Part shown: positions 24,273 to 35,812 of the stretch, piece by piece
Position numbering within the stretch: position 1 is the stretch's first letter
How the letters are laid out: every line of letters starts with the position of its first letter
Source of the DNA: Klebsormidium nitens
Taxonomy: Eukaryota; Streptophyta; Klebsormidiophyceae; Klebsormidiales; Klebsormidiaceae
NCBI GenBank assembly: GCA_000708835.1
Contig: DF237236.1
Coordinates: 1-64,000 of the forward strand
Reading direction: 5' to 3'
DNA length: 64,000 bases
Made by a program: the position numbers and the translations under genes
The notes under the pieces: model-generated
Told to the model about the DNA's origin: nothing
Databases searched by the model: none
The model's input: only the letters and a program-made list of their open reading frames with translations

Positions 24273-27200
24273 ATGTCGCACCAATGGCCTACGTCCGCTC
24301 TGTCTCGGATCCGGGTCACGACGTACGGCAATGTCGGTCTAAACTTGGCGAGCGTGTTCCTGGGGGGGTTTGCTGCAAGTGGGGCTGTGGCAGAGAAATG
24401 CTCGAGCGGGTTGAGTACGGCGGCAGCATTGGTTTGTGGGGGGGGCGGGATCGCACTTGTGTGGCTGGTGAGGGATCAGCGGGGCGTAGACAGCATCGCA
24501 GCATGATGGGGGTTTCATAAAGATCAGGCGATGCCTGCATTCACATGAGATTATGCAAAGCACCGATTGAGTTTTTTCTTTTAGTCAAAAGAGTCACTTG
24601 AGCTGGTAAGTGATCAGCGGGGGCAGAAAGCATCATAGCATCATAGCGTGAAACGATTTTATGAAGATCAGGCGGTGCCTAGTACTACTGGTATTGTTCA
24701 AGGCATCTTCTCGTTGTTCTTTCTTGACCAACTCCTACTTTGGCAGTCTTGATGCTCCCCTTGGCTGAAAGTCAGAACAACGATGCATAACCGGAACAAT
24801 TGATGAAAGTTGCTCGTTCCGCTCTACTCAATTGAGCGCCCATAGGTTCTACACGCAAGATGAGATCCACAATACAATCACTGTTGATCAACACCAGAGC
24901 GATCTACCAAGCGTACCACCGAATGATGAATGAGATTAAAGAAATTGCTGTCTGCTAGTCAGTAGGGCCCCGACCACCTGAAGACAGGATCATAAGTACC
25001 ACTGCTTAGATTTCCACTTCTGAAAAGAAGGATACTATCTGATTGTGCGGCAAGCTCTTTCCCACTGTGGTTCTGAATGGGCGTAGGCGTCAACTATCCA
25101 TCACTTCCTGAAGACAAGACGTCTGAAGAATCATCGCCTGCTTTCTTAGTCATCAACTGAGAATGACACTTCTTACTGATCGACCGGCATGCTTTTCCCC
25201 CGCTGGGCGCTGGAAAGCCACAGGCATCAGCCGCCAGTCGCTCACCATTCGCAAAGTCTTGGAGATCAGTGCTTGCTTCTTAGTCGATGATTGAATTTCT
25301 CACACTTACTGATCACTTGGATCGTTTCTTTTCCAGCTGGGCGCAGGATGGGCGCAGGCATCGGCAGCCGCAGCTGTAGTCGGGCGGACGGCGTCTGGAC
25401 CGAACGAGGTTGAGCAGCCGTCCGACAGGAAGCTACGACGGGTGAGAGGCTCAGATCTTTGAGGATTGCTGGCTCCAGGCTTTTGGATCCCCGGAGTTTG
25501 GGTGTTTGGAAAGGTTGCGTTGAAAATTTCATGGCTCTAGGGCTAAAGTATGTGACCTGAAGCCAAGAGAAGTACGCACCGACACAAGCAGCTCTACAAG
25601 TGAGGGATCCCCCATTTCTCCTGAGTTCCTGGTGCTTAGCATAGGTGATTGGGCGAGTGTATTCCCATGTAATCAGGTTTCCTGGTTGCTGCTATCATAT
25701 GTGGACCTCAGTCGTAGAATGCATCTCCACCTCATCGCGCCCAGTCTCAAACAGCAAATTGAACAGTCGGTGCGATTCCGCACTTTCAACTCAGAAACTT
25801 TGACGGCCTGGTTCCCAACATCTCAACAGAGTGCTGATGACCACTTATGCTTGACATTCAGTCTGTTGCACTCTTCTGACCTGTTTAAACATCAAAGGCA
25901 AGCTTGTTAGCTCTAGTAGATTCTCGTCTTAGTCCTGCCACCCTTGTTTCTGTGGTTGTCAAAATGAGGGAAGCCTGCTACACTGTTTAACAACCTTCAT
26001 CCACGATTGGTGTTTCCCTTTGCTTCTTGGCCTTCTGTATCTCTTCCTTCTTATTGTCCGTCTACTTTTAGCCCCCCTTCTTCCTGCTCCGCAAAGCACC
26101 AGTCCCAACTCTCTTTCATTAGCCATGGCCGCATCTTGCTCCCAGAACTCCCCTTATCTTTCGAAACACCCCTTCAGAGGTTCAGGTTTCCCTTGTTTCT
26201 TCTCAAATGCACCTCGAGTGCTAGCTCGTTTGACCTCGTGTCAGCGTTCTTTTTCACACTTTGACTCTCCTTCCTCGCAGACATAGATTACAAAAGTTTA
26301 TCTTTGTTCTTCCACCGATGCAGCGCTATCTTCATCCGCATTGACTCCTTTTACTTCACCCAGTGCCAGCTTCTCTCTGCTTCTTCAAAATCGAATAAAG
26401 TACGGGCTTGGCGAGTTTTGCAGCGGCAACCTCATTCTCCATCAGTTTTGTTTTGCCTACCTCTCCGTGTCGCGCTTTCTAGGACCGGTACAACTGTTGG
26501 CTCGCCCGCTCTTGCGTCGATGTTTTCATTCTGTATGATGGTTTGCTTACCTCTCTTGCTGCCTCTTTTGAGAATTCGCACAAGGTCACGCAGCAAGGTT
26601 CTCATTCCAAATCAATCACTCGCTTATCCCTCCCTCTTCCCTACAGAAACGGTACAACCGGTGGCTCGCCTGGGCTCGCAGCGGGTTCCTCGTAACCGCC
26701 CTCCAAACCGTCCTCGCCGCCCTGCTCTCCTACCAGCTCGCGCGCGCTCTCCATACGAACTCCCTCGATTCCTCTGGTTGTCCCTCCCCCTCCAAACCGG
26801 GACACAACGCCTCGCTCCTCCCGCTAACCGTGATTCTAACCTTAACCGCGTGGTTAGGGGCGATTCTCCCCTGCGTAATGGGTCACGACGTCCTTAACTG
26901 GCGGTCGTTATACGAGATGCAAGATATGGCCTGGCGGGCGCACTATCACGAGGTGTTCGACCGCAATATAAGGCAGATGATGTGTTGCTTGGGGCGGATA
27001 CGCTATTGGAAGGCGTCGGAGGACGATGAAATCAACGCGGTCGCGGCGTTGACGGCAGACATTCTGGCGTACCGCGCGAAGGGGGCTACTCACCTGGACC
27101 TTTTAGCAGGTGGATGTTAGGATACTTCGCAACCTAGAGCGATGCAACTGGACATGCTTGCAGATGGCGACGTCTGATACTTACTTCCTGCGTTGCATCT

Positions 27201-30200
27201 TTCTCTTGGCTCAATTTCTAGTGGATTTTGGGGTAGAGTTAACTTCGCTTGAGATGTTTGTGTCAATTCATAGTAGTGATTTGGGAATGAGACAACGTCG
27301 CTTGAGAATCTTTATGCTTCGGTGCCACTTTCTTGATGGGATCAGATTGCTCGGCATAACTTTCCGGACATGCAGTTGATCGTAGATCGGACACCGGCGA
27401 AACCCCTCTACATGTCGGAAAAATGGGTCCTTTCGGTCCAGATTGCAGCCCACCGGAGAAAAGCTCAAAAGTCCAAGCGCTCTCCAAAAGTATTACTTTT
27501 CTCTAACAAAGCGATATTGTGAGCATTGCAGGGCTCAACCTGATGCGCGCTAAGACGCCCGAGCAATACAACTTCGAGAACCTGTCCCAGCCGCCCGTTG
27601 TCGTTCTGCAAGAAGCGGCATTCCTGCAGCCGTTTGCGGTGGCGGCATACACGGGCCCGGTTCTCGACGTGGGCCGGAACCCGTTTCTATTCTGCTGCAC
27701 CTGGACGTACCGGCAGGGCGTGCTGACTCCGTGGAACAAATCACGGTGAGAGAATCGGTACGGAAGTGTCAGAATCTGGTGTGTGTTCAAATGCGGTGTT
27801 TGTTCTTTTTCTCTGGGCGGGAACCCGTTTCTATTCTGCTGCACCTGGACGTACCGGCAGTCCGGGCCGCCACCGCGGAACACGTTGCGGTGCAAGAATT
27901 GGTCCAAGAGTGGCACATCCGGTGTGCTCTTTTTCCGGGTCAGGAACCGGTTTCCATTCTGTGCCGCCCTAGCACAGATCACTCTGACATGGTTGCCCGC
28001 TAAGCAACGGCGAGAGGTAATCACTTCGCTGCTTTGTAGGGCTTGGAAGATCAATTCTTTACAATCCTTCGAAGGCCACCGAACATAACTGTCGAGGCTA
28101 CTCAGAGGGAACCGACCGCAACCACGTCTGACAAGATTCCGACGGCTGACCAATTTGATTGGAGGCAGCGATGCCAATCATAAGGACGGAAAAGAAGGGG
28201 AAAGTCTGAGAGAGTCGAGTACAATTCGTCTTCAGAAACCCCGAAAACCCTAACATTCTCGGTTGCTGGATGGTCAAACGACCAGATTTTGTCTGTGCTC
28301 AGGTATCCAGTACTAGAAGGCGACAACCTGATCCGTGGTCACGCGGCAGCCTTTCTACGGTACATACGCCTGCCGCCAGAGTGCCTGCGCAAGGGGCGAG
28401 TGAAGCAGGTGGGTTCTCGCCACGTGGCAGATTCAAATGCTTGGCTGGCTCGTCCTTGAAAGGTGTAGGATGTATTTCTTAGCGAGTCTTCAATGATTGC
28501 TCTAATCGATGGAGAGTGAGAGCACTGCCCTGGGGCTTCGCTTTGTCTCCGTTGAATGGTCGGAACACTTCTGGGAGCTATCAGGCCCCTGTGAATTGAG
28601 TCCCGTGTAGCTTGCTAGTTTGTTGTGTCGCTTGGAAAACCTGAGTAGGTAGAGTCCGCGAGGATATGTCCGGTTCGCGACTCCGAGTATCTACTAACTC
28701 ATAACAGGGCCTCTTTGTCGTTTTGACAAGCTCAGACGCGGTTAATCACCACCCGAAGCTCGAAGCACCGGACCAGGTTGTCCGTCGTTCTTCTTGTGAT
28801 GATAAAACAACCGTCCCGCCAAGTGGTGACTTGACTGAATCTTTTCTTCCGTTCAAACTTAGCCCTCTCTATAAACTAACCCGTGTACTTTTGCAGAAGC
28901 GGCATTGGGAAGCTGCCTACTTCGTGGTCGTCGTTCCGGAACATCGCTGCGTCGTCGTCGCCGTGCGAGGCACGGAAACGCCGGAAGACGTCCTCACGGA
29001 CGCGCTCGGGAGGGAGGTGGAACTGGGAGAGCACGACCTGGGGGGCCTCTCACCGTAAGTGATTTCCCTGAATTTTAGGGTTCTAGAATTTCATACTTTC
29101 AGGGCTTCAGGGTTTTTAGCGGGCATAGCCCTTACAAGCTTCATGCAATCCGTTTGCGAAGTAGACGTCGTAGAAAAAGCGGGGCACGCTTCGCAAAGTG
29201 ACCTGGGACCTTGAGCTAAATTCCGTGCAGTGGGGGGGGGGGCTGCTCTCGTATATTCTAAAGGAGAGCTTCTGGTGGAACCAGAGCTCATATCTTCCAG
29301 TATGTGCTGTCCACCAACGCATTCCGTTTGCAAATCGGCTCTGACTCGCTCTAGTTGCTTTCGCAGAAATTGTTTTCGACGGCAGACCGTCTGCAAATAT
29401 GCTCTCTGACGCGCTTATTTGCTGCCACAGGAACGAGGCTCATGCCCTTATATAGCCTCAGCCAATGCAATCCGTGAAAGATTGCTTCTCTGACTCGCTC
29501 TCGTTGCTGCCGCAGGCCCTTGAGTGTAAATCTTCAATCAACGCATTCCGTCTGCAGATTGGTTTTTTGACCCCCTCTAGTTGCTTTTTGACCCGCTCTA
29601 GTTGCTGGCGCAGGGCCTGGAGTAACAAGGACCTGGCTCAAGAGCACAAGCCCCCGAGCGGCAAGAAGCGCTTCGCACATAAGGGAGTGGTCATCGCCGC
29701 GCGCGAGCTCGCTTATCAGTTGGACGGGATGCCGTATGACGACGACGTTCATGCGCCGCACAGGGACAGTTTGGGTGAGCAGGAAGCTCTCTTTCTCCTG
29801 GCCTCTAAAAGGATCCGGGAAGTGAAAGACGGTACACGGTGTTGTGAATCGAAGTATTGGGGAAATGTCAAGTTACAATGATTCGGGAGAAAGTTGCGAG
29901 TGTCAAAAGGAAGAGGAAAGAAGTGTGAGTTCTGATAAGGTCTCTCGCTAGCCTCATGGAGAGGTCCCTCGAACGGGACTCCGCAAATTATGGAGCGGGT
30001 TTGAAGAGCTCTACTGTACAAGGTCTGTGGGGCGGATTCTCTGGAATGCTTTGCGGCCCATTTCTGGCGTTTCTTTAGCAACCCAAGTTTTGAACGGTTG
30101 ACGGTTGGCGTTGAGCAGGAGAAGGTGCAAACCGCCACCCTTGCGGCTGTCTGACGTCACGTTACTAACCTCGAGTCCCTGCAAAATCCTGTTTTCCACT

Positions 30201-33200
30201 TTTCGTTCAGCTTTTCTTCCTTCGTTTGTTCTCCTGCGCTGAGAAAGATCCTTTGCGAGGTGCTATGCGAGTTGCTAAGCGCTTTAAGAGAGGGGAACCG
30301 CGCAGCAGTCGCCCCCGCTCGAAGTTGTCTGACTGCGACAATCTGCGAAGCTTGCGGCCTCTGCGATTCCGGGTGCGATTCCGGTGTCCCTTTCCGCTGC
30401 AGGAGGGGAGACGGAACGGGGGGCCAAACGCGGGCTGCTGAGCGAGTTGCTGGGACCTGGCGGGGAATGCGAGGGCTACTCGCTGCGGTTTGTAGGGCAC
30501 TCGCTGGGGGGGGGCATCTCGACCGTGACAGCTCTCCGGGTGAGATTCAAAGGTTTTGTAAATTTGCAATCATGTCGAGGGAGACTGGTTAGCTAGAGGC
30601 AATGCGCTTGTTTGCTGGTGTCTGATCCTCGATCGATGATCTTGCTTGCGAAAGGAAGGGGCATCTCGATTGTGACAGCTCTCCGCATAAGGTGCAAAAC
30701 CTTCGCAAAAGCAAGAAACGCTTAGGGATTTTCAGGGAGAGAAAGTCCTTGTCCAGAGGCGCTTGCCGAACTGTCGTTACTTTGTACTGATGACCTCGAA
30801 TTGGAGCTTTGAGATGGCGGGTTGTCTTCCGAGAGGACGGTTACTAGGCGCGAAACTTTGAGGCATGTTTGGATTGGTGGGCTGCTTACAATCAGATGAT
30901 GCAGGATTGCGGAGATTTCAAAAAGGAAGAAGGTGGTAACTTTTTGCATGGTCGCACAGTGCTCGCCGCTCTAGTTCCAGCCTTACTGTGAAAACTTTCG
31001 GTCGGTCAAAGTTCCATGCAGTTCCCCGGCACAGACCAAGTCATTAGTGTCTCCGTTCAAAGCAGCAGCTTTCGAGATCTCCTTTGTCAGGCCATCTTGC
31101 GGACCTTCCAAGCGCAGATAGATTCGACCGAATCCTACTAACTAGCAGCGGCGCTTTTCGGGTCTCTGCAGCTGCGGCCGCGGTTCCCGCAGCTCCACGT
31201 GTTTGCGTTCAATACCATCCCGTCGCTGGACCAGGAGACCGCGGACGCGTGCTCCAAGTTTGTGACCAGGTACGAATGCCTAGTTAATTTTCATTTTTGA
31301 GTTTGATGCTCTCTTTTTTGGGTCTTTGTTTCTATTTTTCTAGTCCTTTAGTACTCGTTCTTTTTAGTGTCATCTGCATGCCTTTCGTGTTCCTGGATGA
31401 GCGGAACAACTGGTTGCTTGTCAAATAACGAGGGAGCGTTACGGATGATGAAATCAGATACGTTTGAAATGAAGTGGTCGTCTGTGATTCTTGTGCGGAC
31501 GTCTATTTCTGTGCGGAGTCCTAGGTCGGAAAGGCTGTGACGCTTGTGAAAGTGTCGGGAAGATACATATCCTGTTTGCTTGTCGAAGCTCGAGTTTTTA
31601 ATGGCGGACAATTGACAGAGCGGGGACAAGGAGAATCAGTACCGGACGAAAGCTAAGGCTAGGGGCTGTTGGATTTGCGGTTATGTCAACCCAGAGTTGG
31701 ACCTCTCTGGTTCTGAAGCGTCGATTCTTGTAGAACTGGCTATCCGACGGCTGATATGCACATTGTCTACATCCCTAGTATTAGGGTTTCCAAGCGCATC
31801 CTTTGCCGTCGGATGCTGCGTAGCTGACATTTGAACGGCCGATGGTAGATACGAAGAGTATCACGCCCGGTCCGCTACCCAAGGCTGACGTCAATTTTCA
31901 GGGTTCCAACAGCCCCTAGCCTTAGCTTCCGTCCGGTACTGATTCTCCTTGTCCCCGCTCTGACAGATTACTTTGACAAGTAGCCCTTGGATGAAGAATC
32001 GACTTTGCCGAGCTCACCGGATGCCAGATAGTCTCTCATGCAGCAATACCCTCGACTGATTGGTTTCGCGAGTCTTTTTCCTAGGCGAACAAAACTCCCC
32101 CTTCCCATCCGTGAACGGGCAACTCTCGTTGCACGTTTCCGATTGGCACTCCCAAAGCACGCTTGCTTCATTCCGACTTTTGATCCTCCTTTTTCAAACT
32201 ACTTTTCGTTTCAACATTCAGTGGGATGTTCGTATTTTCTTGGTCGTCGTCTGCACTACTGATTGTCGTCTTCGCAAGGCGCCATCTCCTGTTTTCTCTG
32301 CTTCAAAGCAGCTCGACAAAAGCTTTTTCCTCGCCAAAGCCTCGCCATCGCAGCGAGACGGAGCGACCGAAAACACGTTTTTCGCACAGCATTCGAGGGC
32401 TTCCTGAATCACTACTTTGCCTCGCAGCGTCATCTACAACAATGACTGGGCGTCCCGCATCTCCGTGGCCTCCGTGATGCGCCTGCGCGCCGCGGCTCTC
32501 CGCGCCCAATCTGCCGAGGCGGCCCGTCAGGCGTCGGAGGATACAGGCAAGCGCTCCGGCCCCTCCCTTCCCGCACCCGTCAGCAGTTCGACTCCTGCGA
32601 GTGGTAACGGTAATGGTCTCGCTAAAGAGAAGGGCGGGCTTGGCGCAGAACCAAGAAGTACGGCTAGTAATACTGGTTTAGAACAGGTTAAGATCTGGGC
32701 GATCCGGAACGGGGGCCCGGCGGGGCGCGGGCGCAGGAGAGCGCGACACATGGCAGGCATCGGGTGTTTGTGCGCGCACCTGACGTCATGCGTGTGTCAC
32801 ATGGCGACGGACAAGGACACAACGAAGGGGCGGGGCGTGATCCGCAGCGCGCGGGAGCTGCACAAGGCGGGGCTGGACATCCGGGGGGAGATGCGGAAAT
32901 CTCTAGAGGGTCCGCCGGGCCGGGAGGGGCTAGCGAATCTTGCGGAAGTCGGGAGCGAGATGGAACGGGGCATCAGACAAGACGGAAGTGGAACGGACAA
33001 AGAAAGAGGACGGGAGACGGTGGCGAACGGAACTGGTCACAGTTCTGGTTCGGACGAATCGGTTTTGGTTTCTGAAGGGCTAACGAAGCCTTCCAGAAAA
33101 GCAGCAGGGGATGAGAACGGCAGTTCTCATCGACGCCCTGATCCGGACAACGGCGCACAAGCCGAGACACAAAAAGGGAAGCCGTCTCGGGCTGTCTCTT

Positions 33201-34696
33201 TCGCGGACCGGACCCCGGATTTGAAAAGCGGACAGGTTCAGAATCGATTCAGCGCACAGATAACGACCAAACCGGGAAGTCCGGAAGCGGAGTCAGTAAG
33301 TTCGGCACGGGTCGGGCAACCGGGGAAGGGGGCCGGGGGGGTGGGTGGGGACTCGGGGAAAAGCAGCGAAAGTATAGACGGCGGTGCGGAGGTTGACGGG
33401 GTCGCTCAATCAGCGGCAGGTTCCGGGGGTTTTGGCAACAACCCCATGACAAACGGGTTGCAACCCAAAAAGGAGCCGGTTGACGTTCGGAGGCCGCCAA
33501 GCGCCGAAGCGGACACATTTGCTGCGTCAAGCAGCGGAGGGATCCGAACAGAATCTATGAACCCTGAAGACCCGGTTGTTGCTAATCAGGTAGAAGGAAG
33601 GTTTGAGGGGGAGCCTGGTTTGCTAAACCGTGCTGATAACCCCCATCCAGGCTCGGCTGCTGATGCTCAGTCTCGTCGCCTGGATGCAGGCCCGAGCAGC
33701 AGTTTGCTCGCCGCCACTAGTCCCGACTCCGTAGTCATCGAGGTCTCCCAGCTGGAGCGCAAAGCCCGGAACCCGGACCAAACCCGCCACAGTTACGACC
33801 TAACCCCCGAGGTGAAATCCAGGGGAGGAGAGCCCGAACCGCCAGACGGGGAGTTCGTCGGACCGTCCGACGAGCACCGAGACCGGACGTCCGAAGAGGG
33901 GATCCACGAACAGATCGGGAGCAACCACATGGATGACAGCGCGTACCCCCGAGAACTTTTCGTGCCCGGAACAATCGTGCACGTGATTCGGGTTGAGGAA
34001 GGGGGTTACTGGCCGACCCCCCGGTTTGGGAAGTGGAAGCACCGGGCGGTTGTGGTGGACCGGTCGTCGTTGCGGGAGATGCCGATCCATGCGTCCATGT
34101 TTTTGGACCACCTGCCCTGGAGGTGAGCGATGACGTCAGCGGACTGTGCACCGTCCGATCTGCCACTTGTCGGACAAAGGGTTGGGCCTCGTCTGTCCGC
34201 AGTGAGGCGCGTATGATCCGATGCTTCGTCATCAATAATGGTAGCGCCCTTCAAGCAGGAGCACACCTGGTATTGGGTTTTGAGATTCTCTCGTCCACTG
34301 GATGTCAGGAAGCGTAGTAGGTGGATTGTGTCAAAGTGTCAGCTGGAGGTGGTTCAAGTGTGAGTGACTTTACATTCTTCTTTTCTGCATTAACCAGTGT
34401 AAGGTAACCCAAGCCTTGGCGTCAGTCTCGGTTGTTCAGACTTCGCTGAACGCCTTCACAGCATGCGAATCTCAAACAAAGCTTGAGCGCTTCCATGACT
34501 CACTTATTGTTACTTAAAATTGTTTGAAGTGTATGTGTTATCTGTTTGCAGATTGCAAGGCGCGCTGAACGAGCTGCTGGAGATAGCCAAGCTTGAGCCG
34601 CCTCCCTTTGGCTTGCGGCTCCCTTCCTGGTTCAAGAAGACCAACAATGGAGTCGCTGCCCGCCAGACCTGTTTGCCCGTCGGTCCCTCTCCTTAA
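24273..34696 (+). CDS. sn-1 diacylglycerol lipase (DAGL-like, lipase class 3)
   Basis: Eleven in-phase exons: 24273-24467, 25337-25441, 26647-27109, 27532-27745, 28303-28408, 28897-29054, 29614-29774, 30403-30539, 31172-31269, 32428-34122, 34552-34696; 1158 residues. The first 190 residues hold four hydrophobic segments, as in animal DAGL. The lipase core follows: VVVAVRGTETPEDVLTD, FAHKGVVIAARELAYQL, the nucleophile elbow GHSLGGG (Ser501), HVFAFNTIPSLD, Asp552 (NNDWASRIS) and His1107 (FLDHLPW). The family releases 2-acylglycerol from diacylglycerol at membranes. Between the Asp and the His, where DAGL carries its regulatory loop, lie about 550 residues, most of them Gly/Ser/Arg/Pro-rich and apparently disordered, all in one 1.7-kb exon. 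Six junctions have decayed duplicates in the flanking introns, and intron 9 holds an inverted-repeat element. Confidence 0.88.
24455..24685 (+). repeat. Duplicate of lipase exon-1 donor junction
   Basis: The real donor CTG|GTGAGGGATCAGCGG starts near 24465. A copy reading CTGGTAAGTGATCAGCGG starts at 24603, 138 bp downstream in the intron. Both are followed by the same arrangement of GCATCATAGCA-like and AAGATCAGGCG-like stretches. The copy keeps a consensus GTAAGT donor. Confidence 0.8.
25070..25380 (+). repeat. Duplicates of lipase exon-2 acceptor junction
   Basis: The real edge is TTCCAG|CTGGGCGCAGG at 25337. A copy with CTGGGCGCTGG begins at 25203 (134 bp upstream), preceded by the same CTTCTTAGTC ... 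TTACTGATC intron pattern. A weaker third copy (ATGGGCGTAGGCGTCA) lies near 25078. The acceptor AG is lost in the 25203 copy. Confidence 0.7.
26483..26690 (+). repeat. Duplicate of lipase exon-3 acceptor junction
   Basis: The exon begins AAACGGTACAACCGGTGGCT at 26647. A copy beginning GACCGGTACAACTGTTGGCT at 26483 sits 164 bp upstream, directly after an AG. A still weaker resemblance occurs near 26395. Confidence 0.75.
27655..27985 (+). repeat. Two downstream duplicates of lipase exon-4 end
   Basis: A block of about 40 nt at the end of exon 4 (from GAACCCGTTTCTATTCTGCT at 27677) recurs almost unchanged at 27821 and in decayed form at 27944, offsets of 144 and 123 bp. The intervening intron sequence (GGTGTG..GTTC..CTTTTTC..GGG) repeats too, so the unit spans exon end, donor and intron. 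Confidence 0.9.
29320..29640 (+). repeat. Tandem acceptor copies before lipase exon 7
   Basis: The real acceptor ends at 29613 (GCGCAG|GGCCTGGAGTAA). Upstream CAG edges at 29366, 29430 and 29515 each follow the same motif: a CTCTGACTCGCTCT-like tract, then GTTGCT. The copy at 29515 also keeps an exon-like start (GCCCTTGAGTGTAA). Offsets are 64, 85 and 98 bp. All copies keep a usable AG. Confidence 0.8.
30511..30710 (+). repeat. Duplicate of lipase exon-8 donor junction
   Basis: GCATCTCGACCGTGACAGCT at 30514, at the end of the catalytic-serine exon, recurs as GCATCTCGATTGTGACAGCT at 30661, 147 bp downstream. The intron sequence after each is also alike. In the copy the donor GTGAG is replaced by ATAAG, so it is dead. 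Confidence 0.85.
31616..31962. mobile_element. 347-bp element with 58-bp terminal inverted repeats
   Basis: The left arm (31616-31673, starting CAGAGCGGGGACAAGG) and the right arm (31905-31962) are inverted complements with about one mismatch over 58 bp. The interior also folds back (CCGACGGC near 31745 against GCCGTCGG near 31807). There is no reading frame, so it would be non-autonomous (MITE-like). Inside the arms, CTAGGGGCTGTTGGA/TCCAACAGCCCCTAG resembles Harbinger-type ends; the outer CAGAG ends are more hAT-like. No clean target duplication is visible. It lies in lipase intron 9, in neither case disturbing splice sites. Confidence 0.8.
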
Positions 34697-35812
34697 CTTA
34701 AGCAAGTGGCAGCGGTCCCTTGTTGTTGAGAAACGCAGCACGAGAAAATAGCAAAGGTCACCACCATTAAAAAACCTCACAGATACTCGAGCATGACAGC
34801 ACGATGCTGGAGGCTAATACAGAACCTTTTACGGGTGCAGTACTCTGGATTATGAATCAATTTAGAAAATCGAAGTTTCCCCCTCGATGCGTGAGAAAGC
34901 GCCTGCTCTTGGGCTCACCGGCGGTCGATGTGTACTTTGTAAAGCTTTTGGTGTTTGTAAGTGGCAAGCATCTCGATGTCGTCATAGCACGTGCTTGACA
35001 CGCCCTTGATTGGGAAAAGCCGCCATGTCAAGACATATTCACGACTGCATGTATGCCAGAGAGATTTATAATTATTAACGTCGATGCGGAGCCGTGATCG
35101 GCTTAGTCGACGAATCTATCTATTGAGTCCTTGCATCATACTAATTCTCATTTGATTGCTAATTAATGAATGAACCGGCCTACAGCGTAATTGTTCTGTA
35201 GGTTCAGAAACTCTTCTAGGCTTCTACTCGCTTGGCCGTCAAAGATAAATGGAACCTCGGAGAAATCCTACAAGTATTTGTCGAAGGCGGATACGAATGC
35301 AGACCATTGATTATGCGTTTGAATGGATCGCCCTTCACAACCCTGAAATTGCATATATTTATCGTCACGGAAGCATATATTTACCGTCACGGAAGTGCAG
35401 AACGTTGACCATGGCGATCCGGATCGAATGGATCATATCGAGAAAAGACCATCATCAAATCGACTCTAGACATATATAGCGTCTCGCGTCGATCGTACGT
35501 ATTTGAATGATGCAACGTACATTCGCCATCCGAAGCCCTGATGCCGCCGCCGATAGTGAGGAGCGATCGTGCAAGCTTACATTTTGTCTATAGGATCGAA
35601 GCGAGCGGCTGACAGGATATAAGTTTGGATGGATCCGTTTCGTGTATACCATCTGGAAATTGAAAGCTCTCTTTTTAATCATGAACGCTTCATGACAGCG
35701 CTTCTTCGGCTAGCTTCTGATCTTGTTATGTTCGATCGGGCGAATTTTCTCGGAAGGGGAAAGTCGATCAATCCTCGAAGCTTGTCTCTGAGATGACCGT
35801 CGTCGACGCCTT
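34697..35812. other. Intergenic region, convergent 3' ends
   Basis: This stretch separates the lipase stop from the end of the broken armadillo-repeat gene. It is AT-rich. A 22-bp tandem repeat lies at 35351-35394 (two units, one mismatch). I see no exon. Confidence 0.5.

Noticed and set aside
25266-25532. 88-codon minus-strand reading resembling a transit peptide
   Set aside because: It is antisense to lipase exon 2, which fits phase and membrane topology on the plus strand, and no partner exon exists on the minus strand.
26304-26897. 197-codon reading on the plus strand covering lipase intron 2 and exon 3
   Set aside because: It overlaps exon 3 in a different frame. The frame used in my model gives membrane segments and continues in phase to the next exon.
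29320-30710. Direct repeats considered as a CRISPR array or satellite
   Set aside because: The units are imperfect, of unequal spacing, and contain exon edges of the lipase gene. The DNA is eukaryotic.
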